DNA of 64,000 nt from Schizochytrium sp. TIO01 (Eukaryota > Sar > Bigyra > Thraustochytrida > Thraustochytriidae). Position numbers and translations under genes: made by a program. Position 1 is the stretch's first letter, and every line of letters begins with the position of its first letter. Below are positions 33,648 through 43,867 of this stretch, in pieces. The stretch spans positions 3,229,040-3,293,039 of the forward strand of contig SMSO01000035.1 in NCBI GenBank assembly GCA_004764695.1, written 5' to 3'. A model generated the notes under the pieces. That model was given only the letters and a program-made list of their open reading frames with translations, was not told the origin of the DNA and made no database searches.

Positions 33648-34652
33648 ATGTTCTCGGAACTCCTTCGCTTGGTACTGTTCTTGTCCATCCCGACATTGAC
33701 CACGCTCTTCATCAACTACTTTTGTGTTCCGCTACTTAAGCACACTGCAGCTTTCTTTCTGCTCAAATGGAGAAGAATACTGTATCTAGCACCTGTTGTA
33801 GTGGAGGCTGTTGTCCTTCCCGAGACCTTACCTTTCTATGGTCCCATGCTGGCGGGTTTCCTGTTTTTTGTTGATATCCTTAGCCTGCTACGCGATAATA
33901 TCATTGGTAAACCAAAAAGCTGTTCTGAGCCTGAAGGGATAAGCGGTTTAAGATCCTCTCACGTACACGTTGAGCCCAATGGGTCATATGAGCCTAAATC
34001 GGAAACGAGGGAAGTTTTGTCCTCGGAGATGTCTTGCATGGTTCGCGTGCATGGTAGCCTGTATTTGACTGATCAAGACCTGAGCGCCGAAGCAGAAATT
34101 CTTTCTGTTGTTGAGGACGCGAAAAAACGTATACCCATGTACATTACATCTGCAAAACTGTTAGACAGCTTGAGGAGTACGCTGGATGCCGAGCTCGCAG
34201 CAGTACGCGAGCATCAGATCAAGCAAATAGAACTAGCTGTGTCGATGGTTAGAAAAAAATTACAAGAAACAAAGATCATTGAAAACTTAGAGAGCAGTCT
34301 CCACAGAATGAAAACAGCGCACAAACTCAAGCTTGATCGTCTCATAGAGGCAAACAAAACAGAATTTAACCTGACAATACGTCGACAAGAAGAGTCGGCG
34401 CGTCTCTCTGAGCCACTGCAATGCCCTGTGTGCTATAACGAGAAAATCGCAGAGACCGTGATGATTCTTAGGCCTTGTAAACACATACTCTGCGCAGCTT
34501 GCACCGCCCAGCTTCTATTCCGCGCCACTCGCGACCGCACGCGAGCCAAATGTCCATATTGCCGTACTCATATCAGTGAAGACGTTGTGCAACCAAACCG
34601 GCCAATTCAATCGCAGAGCGATCTCCAAGCCTACATTGCAGAAAACTTTTAG
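33648..34652 (+). CDS. Membrane-anchored C3HC4 RING finger protein (probable E3 ubiquitin ligase)
   Basis: 334 residues from ATG 33648. The first 85 residues hold two or three hydrophobic segments (about 5-37, 46-57 and 61-81), which suggests insertion in the ER or another internal membrane. A charged helical region with coiled-coil character follows (about 150-250). The C-terminal RING finger has the spacing C259-x2-C262-x14-C277-x1-H279-x2-C282-x2-C285-x16-C302-x2-C305. All eight zinc ligands are present, so E2 binding and ubiquitin ligase activity are likely. The last 30 residues are short and polar. The overall layout (N-terminal membrane anchor, coiled coil, C-terminal RING) is common among ER quality-control and trafficking ligases, but I cannot name an orthologue. 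Confidence 0.85.
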   Translation: MFSELLRLVLFLSIPTLTTLFINYFCVPLLKHTAAFFLLKWRRILYLAPVVVEAVVLPETLPFYGPMLAGFLFFVDILSLLRDNIIGKPKSCSEPEGISGLRSSHVHVEPNGSYEPKSETREVLSSEMSCMVRVHGSLYLTDQDLSAEAEILSVVEDAKKRIPMYITSAKLLDSLRSTLDAELAAVREHQIKQIELAVSMVRKKLQETKIIENLESSLHRMKTAHKLKLDRLIEANKTEFNLTIRRQEESARLSEPLQCPVCYNEKIAETVMILRPCKHILCAACTAQLLFRATRDRTRAKCPYCRTHISEDVVQPNRPIQSQSDLQAYIAENF

Positions 34653-35260
34653 GTCTGGCGAACACGAATGGTGCAGCTGCGCGTGAAGTTTCTTATCTTC
34701 ATGTCCTCATCCTTGTTTCCCAACCAGGCCGTCGCCTCTATCAAGAGCCAAGACCCTCGTTATCGCAACACAACAGTTTTCTCCTCAGCATACAGAAAGA
34801 CTCGACTTGCTTGCAAACAAACAAACATTAAATAACAATCTCGAGTATATTTTGGGCCGTTGCTCTCAATCCCTGCAATCGATGGGTGGCCATGGCCTCT
34901 GCTGCAGCTCGCTCCACATCGCGGCCCTTCCGGGACCTTCCAGACTAACTCCACCCAACGCCACCAATGCCACTAGCGCTCTAATTGGACAATGAGTTAG
35001 CTAGCAATTCGGTCGAGGGGGACAGTTGGCGCTCTCATCTGGTAGGTATTTATTTATACCACTCACCAAATCCATTACTTCCCGCCCCAAGATCCTCAGC
35101 CTCGTCACCGCCGTTGAACACGCCTCCTTCTAGAACCTCCACTGCACCTTCACGCCGCTCTCCCACCATGCTTGGCTACAGCCACCTGCAGACGTTTCCT
35201 GCGTCGGTCTTTCCGTTGATTGATTGATTGATTCATTCATTCATTCATTCATTCATTCAT

Positions 35261-35507
<247 letters not shown>

Positions 35508-35526
35508 AATTCATTGATTGATTCAT

Positions 35527-35606
35527 TGACTGACTTAAGTCGCACACGCCAAGCGACACCTTCGCTCTGTCCCTTTAAAATCCCGGGAATATCCATACTT
35601 TTTGTG
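35527..35606. repeat. 80-bp direct repeat, copy 2
   Basis: Same length as copy 1 with two substitutions (A to T near position 53 and G to A near 65). With its flanking tetranucleotide tracts it forms a higher-order unit of microsatellite plus 80-bp unique block repeated twice. Confidence 0.95.
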
Positions 35607-36241
35607 AGTGATTGATTGATTGATTGAGTGAGTGAGTGAGTGAGTGAGTGCAAACCAGGTTTTCTATAAAGCAAGCAAGCAAGTGGGAAACGGCCTGGGC
35701 TGCTCAAGATCCATTGGCTTTCTGGAGTCTACCAGGTCCAAGATCTCCACTCCGCCTTGGCGTGACGTGGCTGAAGACTGCGTGCGTTTTCATTAATCTT
35801 GGGAGTCCTTAATCTGACAGGTTTCAGAGTGTGCATATACGTACCGTAGGAAGGGACACATCGCATGCGTACTTTCCCGGGATATGTGAGGGTAAATAAC
35901 TGATTAAGTGAGTTGAAGTACTTTCAGTTCTGCGGCGAAGGAGGGAACTCGGGTCCGCCTGCTCAGGGTTGGGTGCGAGACGCGAGGCCACGCGGACGCG
36001 ACGTTGCAGTGCCGACGCTGGGTTTTCTGTCCTCTGCCGGCGCTGCGACGCATGATTGAAGCTACTGCATGAGCCTGAAACTGGAAAATGATTTGGAAGG
36101 AGGCGCTTGCTTGGAAGGAAAATGGTAAGAGTTTGATATGGGATAGTAGGAGTCTTATTCTGGCAAAAGAAGATCATTTCTAAGTTCTTCAATTGACAGC
36201 AGAACCCGAACGTCGAAAATTCGACTTTTGGGGGAGGCAAG

Positions 36242-39200
36242 ATGGCGGACAAGGTTGATGACGATAAATGGAGCCTAGTATCTAGCCTCGAGCCCCAGGC
36301 TAATCCTTGGGCCAAAGACCCCGTGTCCCTTGATATGTTTGAAGAGTCTCTCGACTTTAACGAAGGTGGAAATAGTTTGCCTGACTCGACCGTCGCGACA
36401 ACTGCAGGTGACATTGCTGGCGCCGGCCAGGACCTGGCAAACGAGGAGGGAGGTGGAGTTCAGTCGAGTTCCTCGAAGTCATCTGAGTTGGAAAATGAAA
36501 GCCCGCCTGGCTCGTCTGGTGCGTCCAGCGCGTCATCGCAAAGCGTTGCGTCGTCTTCACCATCAAACTTGAGCGCAGGACGACCGGCTTCGGCATTGCT
36601 AAGTCGGATCCGTGCTGATATTCCTGAGATTATCGAAACTGGTGAGACAGTGCATGACTGGGACTATTTGATTCGGGATAAAAACAAACTAATCTTTAAA
36701 CAAGATTTATCCAAGGACCGTGGACTTGTCCAAAAGTCAAACGGCACTGACAAAAAATCACTGAAGTGGATCAGCGAAGCGACTTACAACATTTACCGAA
36801 CGAATCAAGGAGAAATCAGGGTTTCAGATGGACAATCAGGTAGTCCTAGATCAAAGATAGGAAAAGCCTCATATTACTATCTTTATGACATTAGTCAATG
36901 CAAAGACCTCGAAACCGGTCCTAAGGGTAGTCCCCTTCGGGACACTCAAAGCGTAAAGACAAGGATGGAAGAGTTTTTCACGAAAACCTCAACTGAAAGC
37001 GTGGATACTCTCCAAAATCAAGCATCAAAAGCGATTTTCCGCGTGGAGGTAACTTTTGATGACCTGGAGTGCCCTAAAGATAGCGACGACAGATCAATGG
37101 AGGTTTTCAAGAAGCTCAAGGAAAGAGTTTTTATTCTGGAAAACCTGCAGGATCCTACAGCAGAGCGTTCGATCAAGAGTAAGCGTGCTAGAAAGGCGGC
37201 AAGCACCAGTGTTTGTCCTAGCTCTGACAACAAACGACCCGCAAAGAAACTGCGCTTCCGTGGACGTGATGTCAAAGCAGAACCTACCCAAGATGAGGAC
37301 GCAAAACGGATACTTTTGCTCATCGTGTTGCATGATTTGGAAGACGAAAGGAATTTGGGTTTCAATGTTGAAGTTGACCTAATAGAGCAATGTTGTACCA
37401 ACGTGCGTCGGGAAGATGTTGAAGGAAAAGAAAGACTTTCAAAAGTTCTGAAAGAGTACAGCTCTTTTGAATTGAAAGGTCTTCATATAATCGGCCACAG
37501 AGACGACGATTCTCAGGCTGCAGATTCAATTTTTATGAAGTTTAAAGATGAATCTACAATCACTATTGAAGACTTTGTGAGCATTTTCCGCAATTGGGTC
37601 TTAGTGAAGGTAAAGAATAGATCTGAATTACCTTTTCCCATTTCTTTCAGCACCTGTAGCTGTGAAGTTACTGGAAGGTATGTCATTGAGCAATGTCGTG
37701 GACTTATTCAGAGTGTTTTATGTGTTCGTGGCTTACTTAATGAATTGTGCGCCCTCATCTTTTTCCCAATCTTTTATGAAGATTTGGTTCCTGGAAATAA
37801 AGATACATTGCAAGCCTATTACTCGGCGGTTCGGTGCTTGCGGGAGTATTATGAGCCTTATAGGAGTCCACAGGAGAACGATGACATTCCGTTGCTGATA
37901 CAATACCAAGCACGTCTACCTCACTGGACTCAGTACGCTTCATCAAGTGCACTGCGAGAAAACGCCGATGCTCCCGACCTTCCTTTATGGGAGAGAAACG
38001 CCGCACTAAAAAATGCAGATGCTGCGGAGTTTGTTGAAAACACATTAAAATGCGCCACCCGTAGACCTCTTTTTCTTCGAAATTATCAGCATGAGCTGGT
38101 GGACCAAATTCTTGATGATTTCGAATCTAAAAGAAACACAATTGTTTATCTCCCCACTGGCACTGGAAAAACAGCAATTGCGGCACAGGTTATAACTACA
38201 TTTGATGCTAAATTGACAGTCTTTGTAGTACCTACAGTCGTTCTTGTTTATCAACAAGCACGTGCTCTCGAAGAGTTCACTGGTCTACAGGTTTTACGCG
38301 TTTGTGGCGGCGTGAGTACAAGCATATGGAACAAGGTCGCTTGTGAGTTTTCAGTTATATGCATAACTCCGGAAATGTTGAAGAACTTTCTTCAAAAGGA
38401 CTACCATAGGGTTGCGCAAGATATTGGACTACTTATCGTAGACGAGTGTCACCATGCACACGGTAAGCACCCTACAAATATGATTTTGAGTTGGCTTGGC
38501 ACTTATGGATCATATTTACCATGCGTTGGTTTAACAGCTAGCTTTCAATCAAATAAATCGGCCACTAAGTTCGAAGAGGCTATATTGTCGGTTAGGGGAA
38601 GTTTGAGGCTAAACGGTGAGAAAGTTCACATCAGGCGTCCCGATGACGTTCCCCAGCCGAACATCCTTTGCAAGACTATTCTCGTAGAGGACTTAAGTCA
38701 GAGGATACTTGAAGAGAAGTTCACAAATTCAGCTGAGAGCGCAGGATTCGAACATATAATAATTGAAGATGAAATCAATTATATCAGGAATTTGACCAAC
38801 GTCGCACATAACAATGCCGGTCTTGTGGGGTGCGGCGTACAACGATTTGAAGGTATTAAACCAATATTGACGCCTGCTGTTGATGAGCTGGTGCGGCTTC
38901 TTCGAGATTTAGGTCCCAACCAGCGTACATTGGTGTTTGTTGAGCGTCGCGAAGAAGTCAATCGTCTTTTTAGATACCTTGAAGATCATTGTGCCGCACC
39001 AGAGTTGAGGCCAACTTACGTGACAGGTACAAGGGAACAATCTTGGACAGACCAACTCGATGCTGTGAACAGATTTAGTTCAGGCTCTAAAAATGTTCTA
39101 ATCGGAACAAGTGCTATTCAAGAAGGCTTTGACATTCGAGATTGTAAGTGTGTCGTCCTCGTTGCAGAGACTACCTCGCTTACCAAGCTTATTCAGTGTC

Positions 39201-39331
39201 GTGGCCGTGCTCGGAAAGAGGGCGCTCGAGTCTTTATCATTGGTACTAAAAAGAGTATCGAGAGATACGAAAGTTTAGTGCAGTATGAAGAGCGCGATGA
39301 TGCCATTATTCGTACCATTCGAACACCCTAA
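36242..39331 (+). CDS. RIG-I/Dicer-type DExH helicase with novel N-terminal region
   Basis: 1029 residues from ATG 36242. The C-terminal 420 residues form an SF2 helicase: Q-like motif FLRNYQHELVDQ, Walker A PTGTGKT (about 637-645), motif Ia PTVVLVYQQ, DECH box (734-737), motif III LTASF, then LVFVERREEV, motif V LIGTSAIQEGFDI and motif VI QCRGRAR (about 985-991). The DECH box and the V/VI sequences place it with the RIG-I/Dicer/Hef duplex-RNA translocase group rather than ordinary DEAD-box proteins. No RNase III, PAZ, RdRP or RIG-I C-terminal domain follows; the protein ends about 38 residues after motif VI. The 600-residue N-terminal region is Ser-rich then mixed alpha/beta, and I do not recognise it. 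An intron-like segment (37610-37711, GTAAAG to TTCAG, 102 nt) keeps the frame open either way. A role in RNA silencing or antiviral sensing is inference. Confidence 0.82.
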   Translation: MADKVDDDKWSLVSSLEPQANPWAKDPVSLDMFEESLDFNEGGNSLPDSTVATTAGDIAGAGQDLANEEGGGVQSSSSKSSELENESPPGSSGASSASSQSVASSSPSNLSAGRPASALLSRIRADIPEIIETGETVHDWDYLIRDKNKLIFKQDLSKDRGLVQKSNGTDKKSLKWISEATYNIYRTNQGEIRVSDGQSGSPRSKIGKASYYYLYDISQCKDLETGPKGSPLRDTQSVKTRMEEFFTKTSTESVDTLQNQASKAIFRVEVTFDDLECPKDSDDRSMEVFKKLKERVFILENLQDPTAERSIKSKRARKAASTSVCPSSDNKRPAKKLRFRGRDVKAEPTQDEDAKRILLLIVLHDLEDERNLGFNVEVDLIEQCCTNVRREDVEGKERLSKVLKEYSSFELKGLHIIGHRDDDSQAADSIFMKFKDESTITIEDFVSIFRNWVLVKVKNRSELPFPISFSTCSCEVTGRYVIEQCRGLIQSVLCVRGLLNELCALIFFPIFYEDLVPGNKDTLQAYYSAVRCLREYYEPYRSPQENDDIPLLIQYQARLPHWTQYASSSALRENADAPDLPLWERNAALKNADAAEFVENTLKCATRRPLFLRNYQHELVDQILDDFESKRNTIVYLPTGTGKTAIAAQVITTFDAKLTVFVVPTVVLVYQQARALEEFTGLQVLRVCGGVSTSIWNKVACEFSVICITPEMLKNFLQKDYHRVAQDIGLLIVDECHHAHGKHPTNMILSWLGTYGSYLPCVGLTASFQSNKSATKFEEAILSVRGSLRLNGEKVHIRRPDDVPQPNILCKTILVEDLSQRILEEKFTNSAESAGFEHIIIEDEINYIRNLTNVAHNNAGLVGCGVQRFEGIKPILTPAVDELVRLLRDLGPNQRTLVFVERREEVNRLFRYLEDHCAAPELRPTYVTGTREQSWTDQLDAVNRFSSGSKNVLIGTSAIQEGFDIRDCKCVVLVAETTSLTKLIQCRGRARKEGARVFIIGTKKSIERYESLVQYEERDDAIIRTIRTP

Positions 39332-40910
39332 AGTCTAATGCCAAGTGCTGAGAAAGAAAGCTGACACAGTACCACGTCACGACTAGGCTTGAAAGAACCC
39401 TTTGTGGCCGTTGCAGACCATCACCATATGACAGACCATCACACCATGCACACTATGGCAGCGGTCACAAATGTGCCCCTTGTAGTGCTGTGTTACATTT
39501 CCTTCCCAGTATCAAGACAAACCTAAATCTTCGCAAAAGATAACGTCTGCACCTGTCGCCTAAACTGCTGAATCCCTTTGAGGTTCTTTAGGGGGATTCA
39601 GCTTTTTTTTTTTTTTTTTTTTTTTGTCTCCGCATGTATATTATATTGCTAACTAAGGTGACCGGGCAGATCTTATCGATTCGCGATGAAAATATAAATA
39701 TAAGATATAAGAATTATTGAAATACACATAATCACTGAAAACTTCTGAATCACCGTCCCTCCCTCTAGCAAGCAATGTCTTTCTTCCCCCAATAGCAGTA
39801 GCTCCTGTAATATTTGGCATCTTGATTGGGTTGTATATATTGCATCGGAGTTCGTGCTATCTTCATCTATAATACTATAGTCAATTTATGCCATCGTCTT
39901 ATTTATAAAGAATACCAAATTAAATGGCTTGTTGATCACTATAACCAAACAATGCACTAGTTTAATCTACGCGTGATCGCCCAAAAGTTCAAGAATAGAA
40001 GGACCAGATAAAGAAATATTCGTTAAAGGAACATCCTTCCCATTACGAGTCGTCATATGCGTAGCTGATGCTGAACCTTTTGCATGGGAAGCATCACAGT
40101 TATAAACGAATGGTGCGTTCGTTAGACAGATACAACTTCATAAATGTTTGCGAAGCATCGTTCAACAGCCCACAATCATCACACTCAAGAAGATATGCAC
40201 TGCACGAATTACAGACATGAGTTCCTCCCAGATATGTTTCATTAGTACCCTTTCAGGTTGACAGTTCCTTGCTTCATCCAATATTTCAAAATGCTTATAA
40301 CATGCCTTACTACTACAGAATCAAATTATTAATAATCCATTGAATTCTAAAACAAGAACAGAGACGTGATTCTAGTTGCTACTATTTCTGGGATATAAAC
40401 AAGGCCCTATCTAACCTCTAATCTAGGTGTTTCCATCGTACTCTACCAGGTCTTGCTCGAAGCTTCGCATTTTTGAAAAGTTCGTGGAAGGGCTCTGCCT
40501 CCAGAGAGCCCATGCAGCTTTTCCCCACTCTGACTCTAATGCTTTCATATAAGCTTCGTGATCAAGTCTCGCACATTGAATGCATGGGTTTCAATTTAGT
40601 TGACCACGAAGGTATAATTCTCACGTGACGGCGCGATTCTGCAGCAAGTATTTGACAAACGAATGAGAAAGCTGCAGTCAACATTTGGTAATAGCATGCG
40701 TGCTCACATGCTCATAAAAAACTTTTTGTCTCATTTCTTTAGAGTAAATGTTGGTTTATTAGATCAAGTTAAAAAAATCTAATCATTCGACGAAGAAAGG
40801 AAAGATAAGAAAGTGTAAAAAATGAAAGAAGCTTCCGTCTTTAGTATATTTATTTCATTGTATAACTTCCCCATTGTTCACTCTACTCTTTCATTGAGAA
40901 ATCTCTTTCT
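39332..40910. other. 1.6 kb convergent spacer with hairpin/poly-T element
   Basis: Between the 3' ends of the helicase (plus) and the proline-repeat membrane protein (minus). Apart from the hairpin at 39567-39625 the sequence is AT-rich and has no recognisable gene. An RNA gene ending at the T-run could occupy part of 39340-39625. Confidence 0.5.
39567..39625 (+). ncRNA. RNA-strength hairpin followed by T23; possible 3' end of a Pol III transcript
   Basis: Arms GCTGAATCCC (39567-39576) and GGGATTCAGC (39593-39602) pair perfectly. Inside them, six more pairs form in plus-strand RNA if G-U wobbles are allowed, closing on a GTTC tetraloop: a continuous 16-bp stem. Twenty-three T residues start immediately after the stem (39603-39625). 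Four of the six inner pairs are G-U in plus-strand RNA and would be A-C mismatches in minus-strand RNA, so the stem favours plus-strand transcription. A T-run is the Pol III stop signal. I could not recognise the family (not an evident U6, tRNA or 7SL), and the 5' end is unknown. Confidence 0.35.
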
Positions 40911-42221
40911 TTAGGAGCGCTTCTTAACCTCGTCTACACCATCAAAATTATCATCATCATCATCATCAAGATTCTCTCCTTTGTCAAGACCGATATATTC
41001 ATCTTCGTCCTCGGTGTCAATGTCCTCTGCAGTGTCACGGCGTACATCCAGAATAGCTTTGGGACCATTAACCTTCATCGGTGAGCTCAGGTACAGCTGG
41101 TACCGTTTGGAGAGTGCATCTTGCAAGCCCTGGACCGTGTCGACCATACGCATATGCATATTTGCACCCGTAAGAGCTGCACGGCCGGCCAGTTCGTTGC
41201 TAATGAAACTGCGCTTAAGTAGCTGGGGAAGAGCCTTGAATGCCATAGGTTGATCCAGTAGACCAGCCTGATCAGCTGCGGGTAAAAGCGGAAGAAGTGG
41301 CATCATACGATCGAGCACGAGGATCGTCTCGTCCATGGAGGCAATGAGGTTGTCAATATGCTTCGTAAGAATCGGCATGTAAGGCGCCATACGTGGCAAG
41401 TACGGTGCCAAGTCCTTAGTGTACGGAGCTACCTTGTCAATGCAGGGTGCTAGGACATTCATGTGGTCGTTAAGAGCTTCCCAGCCATCCACCTCAACTA
41501 TCGGTACAAGGGCATCTGCATAGGGTAGTAACTGACGCACGTATGGTAGCATTTTGCCGAGTGATGGTGCAATGCGCGGCATGACGGGCGCCAGCACGGG
41601 GGCTGCGTCGAGCATAAGCTCTAGATCCGGCATGAGTTTTGGCATGAGAGGCACAATATACTCCTTGCACCCAGGCTGCATAAGAACTGGCATGAATTCA
41701 CCGACGCGTTCGATATTTGCAACAATCTTATCCGTGAATGGCAGCATCTCTGGGAGCGTAGGCAGCAAGCTGGGTCCGTACGGTAAAATGTTATGAAGCT
41801 GAGCTCGAACAGCACCGATGCGGTCTAATACATATGAAAACTCTTTAAATGGCATCGTCCATGCCAAAGCCGTTGCTATGCTCGTCAGCCCCAATGGGCT
41901 CAACAAGTATCGAGCAAAACTGCCCAACTCCTGTGGTTTATATGCTGCCAGGACCAGGACTGTCGCCACAAATATAACAAGGTTCGCAAACCCTGTGGGT
42001 CCCAGGCCTCGACCCAAGAGCACGTTTTGCAGAACGTTATCTTCACCTCCATTTTCGGTCTCGTCGGTCCCAGCAGCAGCCGCAGCAGCTTTTACTGTCT
42101 GCTTCATAGGTGGTTGGCCATCTTCTTGAGGCCCCAACTTCAGTTTCGCCATCTTGATCGAAGCGACCTCGTCAACTCCGGAGGACTCGGGTGACTCCAG
42201 CGCTGCCATGTGCGCTGCCAT
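40911..42221 (-). CDS. Two-pass membrane protein with proline-containing tandem repeats
   Basis: 436 residues from ATG 42221 (Met5 is an alternative). The N-terminal 75 residues are polar with a poly-Ala run. Two hydrophobic segments follow (about 79-95 and 105-122). Residues 146-318 form an amphipathic repeat, roughly every seven residues, of the type L-x-P-x-(L/M/A)-x-P: for example PSLLPTLPEMLPF, PLMPKLMPDL, APVLAPVMPRIAPSLGKMLPY and LAPYLPRMAPYMPIL. The C-terminal 60 residues are very acidic (a run of Asp) and end in KKRS, a possible dilysine-type retention signal. The repeat resembles proline-punctuated helical repeats seen in stramenopile proteins of unknown role. I cannot name the family. 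No signal peptide, so a cytosol-facing N-terminus with a helical hairpin in the membrane is likely. Confidence 0.8.
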   Translation of the reverse strand: MAAHMAALESPESSGVDEVASIKMAKLKLGPQEDGQPPMKQTVKAAAAAAGTDETENGGEDNVLQNVLLGRGLGPTGFANLVIFVATVLVLAAYKPQELGSFARYLLSPLGLTSIATALAWTMPFKEFSYVLDRIGAVRAQLHNILPYGPSLLPTLPEMLPFTDKIVANIERVGEFMPVLMQPGCKEYIVPLMPKLMPDLELMLDAAPVLAPVMPRIAPSLGKMLPYVRQLLPYADALVPIVEVDGWEALNDHMNVLAPCIDKVAPYTKDLAPYLPRMAPYMPILTKHIDNLIASMDETILVLDRMMPLLPLLPAADQAGLLDQPMAFKALPQLLKRSFISNELAGRAALTGANMHMRMVDTVQGLQDALSKRYQLYLSSPMKVNGPKAILDVRRDTAEDIDTEDEDEYIGLDKGENLDDDDDDNFDGVDEVKKRS

Positions 42222-42389
42222 GGCCTTGCTGCGAGCTTACGGGCTGCACGGTTTCCCAACAACCGAGCGACCTCCTTGGAATTCGGGCTCTGCTGCCGCT
42301 AAGGAAGCCGAGGAAGGAAGGAAGTAGTAGATAAGAACTCAAGAAGTGAATGATTGAAATCGCTATCTATCTATCTGTCCATCACAAAC

Positions 42390-42638
42390 TTAGTTACCTT
42401 CTTCTAAAATTGACAATCTCGAGAAGACTTCCCGCCAACTGCGAGCAGAGATCGTGTATGCAAAAGCACCCGTCGAGCGAACCTGGTTTGCAATCCTTCG
42501 AGGCTGGACGGAGTGGGATATCAATTCCTCAATTGCTATTGATTTCTTTTCATCCGCTGTTTCAAGTTCTTTCTCCTGAAGTTCTTCGAAGCGGAGTACT
42601 ACTTCATAATTAGTAGGTACCTCGCTCTCCATGTCCAT
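42390..42638 (-). CDS. Possible 82-residue small protein
   Basis: A frame from ATG 42638 begins MDMESEVPTNYEVVLRFEEL and continues with a helical charged segment (EELQEKELETADEKKS) before ending ILEEGN. Its composition is more protein-like than the surrounding spurious frames, and it sits 170 bp upstream of the minus-strand membrane-protein gene, so it could be a small gene or an upstream exon. No family is recognised and no splice sites clearly link it. Confidence 0.25.
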   Translation of the reverse strand: MDMESEVPTNYEVVLRFEELQEKELETADEKKSIAIEELISHSVQPRRIANQVRSTGAFAYTISARSWREVFSRLSILEEGN

Positions 42639-43528
42639 GATGACGAACGAATACCATCCACGGAGGAGCTCCAAGCTCCGCATTGCCAGGCCTGAGAAAG
42701 CCCAGAGAAGCTCCAGCGCTCGGATCACATTTAATGCTCTGCGACCCGTGTCGGAAATCCACGAAGAGCATCGCCAAAGTACTCGAGCGCTAAAGAAGTA
42801 CAGCTATAGAAAAAAAAAAAATAAATAAATAAAAAATAAATAACTTATTGCAAAATATGCATATTAGTATGCTATTTGGGCGCTGCAAGTTTGGTCATGA
42901 AATGCGTCATCAGAACAAGAACAGCGTCGTAGCTCGATTGAGGCCACGACGCCGCGACTCGACCTACGACAACTCTGGCTGAGCCTGCCAGCTCTGGGAG
43001 AAGCTTCAGGATGGGCTGGCCATGGTGGAGGCCTCGGCCACCCCCTTCGCGCAGATTGACGCGTGGAGTGCTGTAGGCTGCAGGTTTCGTTTCAAGGTCT
43101 TGGAGATGCTGATGGAGTGCAGGGAACTATGGAGTTGATAGTTGTTGATAGGCAAAACGAAGGGTCAAAGTTGACGTGGACAGGAAAAATGGACAGGGTT
43201 CTGTTGGATGAACTTGGATGGAAATTGATGATCTTGGAGACTGAGAAGAACGTGTGACTTCAAGAGAGTGTTAAGACATGGTGGCGGTGAGGTGAAGAAG
43301 TGGACTCTGTCCATGAACAGTGGGGAGGAGGAAAATGTCAAGCATGAGGAGGTAGAAATGCATGATCATCCGTAGCACACGGAAACTCACGGACAAAGGA
43401 CAGCGATAAAGCACCCATCCTAAGCTGGAGAGTGTCCTTTTCAGTTAGCCCAAGACCACCCAACTCAGGCGATGGATCCGCATTTGACATGAGCGTCACA
43501 AGGCCATTAGCTTAAACATAAACAATCA

Positions 43529-43867
43529 CTAAGAAAAGTCAGACACAGAATGAAAGTCAGACTGAAGCAGAAGAATAAGAGACAATGTACAGCGATCAGG
43601 AAATCTTAAAGAAAGAGTGACTAAAGTGCTTGAGTTTAATTCCGCACAAACAAAAGCGAAGATTGAGTCGAACTGCAGGTTGTCTTTCTCGAGTTGGGCC
43701 TCAGACGCAGCTACTTTCGATATGCCAAAGTCAATCAGGCGAACTGCCTTCAGCCCATATGGAATGAATCGTACGTAGCCAATGTGGGATAAAATAGTAG
43801 GCCGTATGGGGTAAAATAGGTAGCTCTGAAGGCACATATAGGTAGGTAGCTCAGAAAGTAAAATCAT
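43529..43867 (-). pseudogene. Remnant of a protein kinase (DFG segment)
   Basis: The frame opens only from an alternative codon but contains LKAVRLIDFGISKVA, a clear kinase subdomain VII (DFG) strand, followed by SEAQLEKDN and then unrelated low-complexity sequence. No glycine loop, catalytic HRD or APE motif is found in any frame nearby. A separate 50-codon frame downstream (43490-43338) is also protein-like (MSNADPSPELGGLGLTEKD) but not a recognisable kinase part. I read this as a decayed kinase or an isolated exon of a broken gene. Confidence 0.35.

Noticed and set aside
37610-37650. 41-nt intron in the helicase gene
   Set aside because: Splicing here gives a stop within three codons; the retained frame continues into the helicase core.
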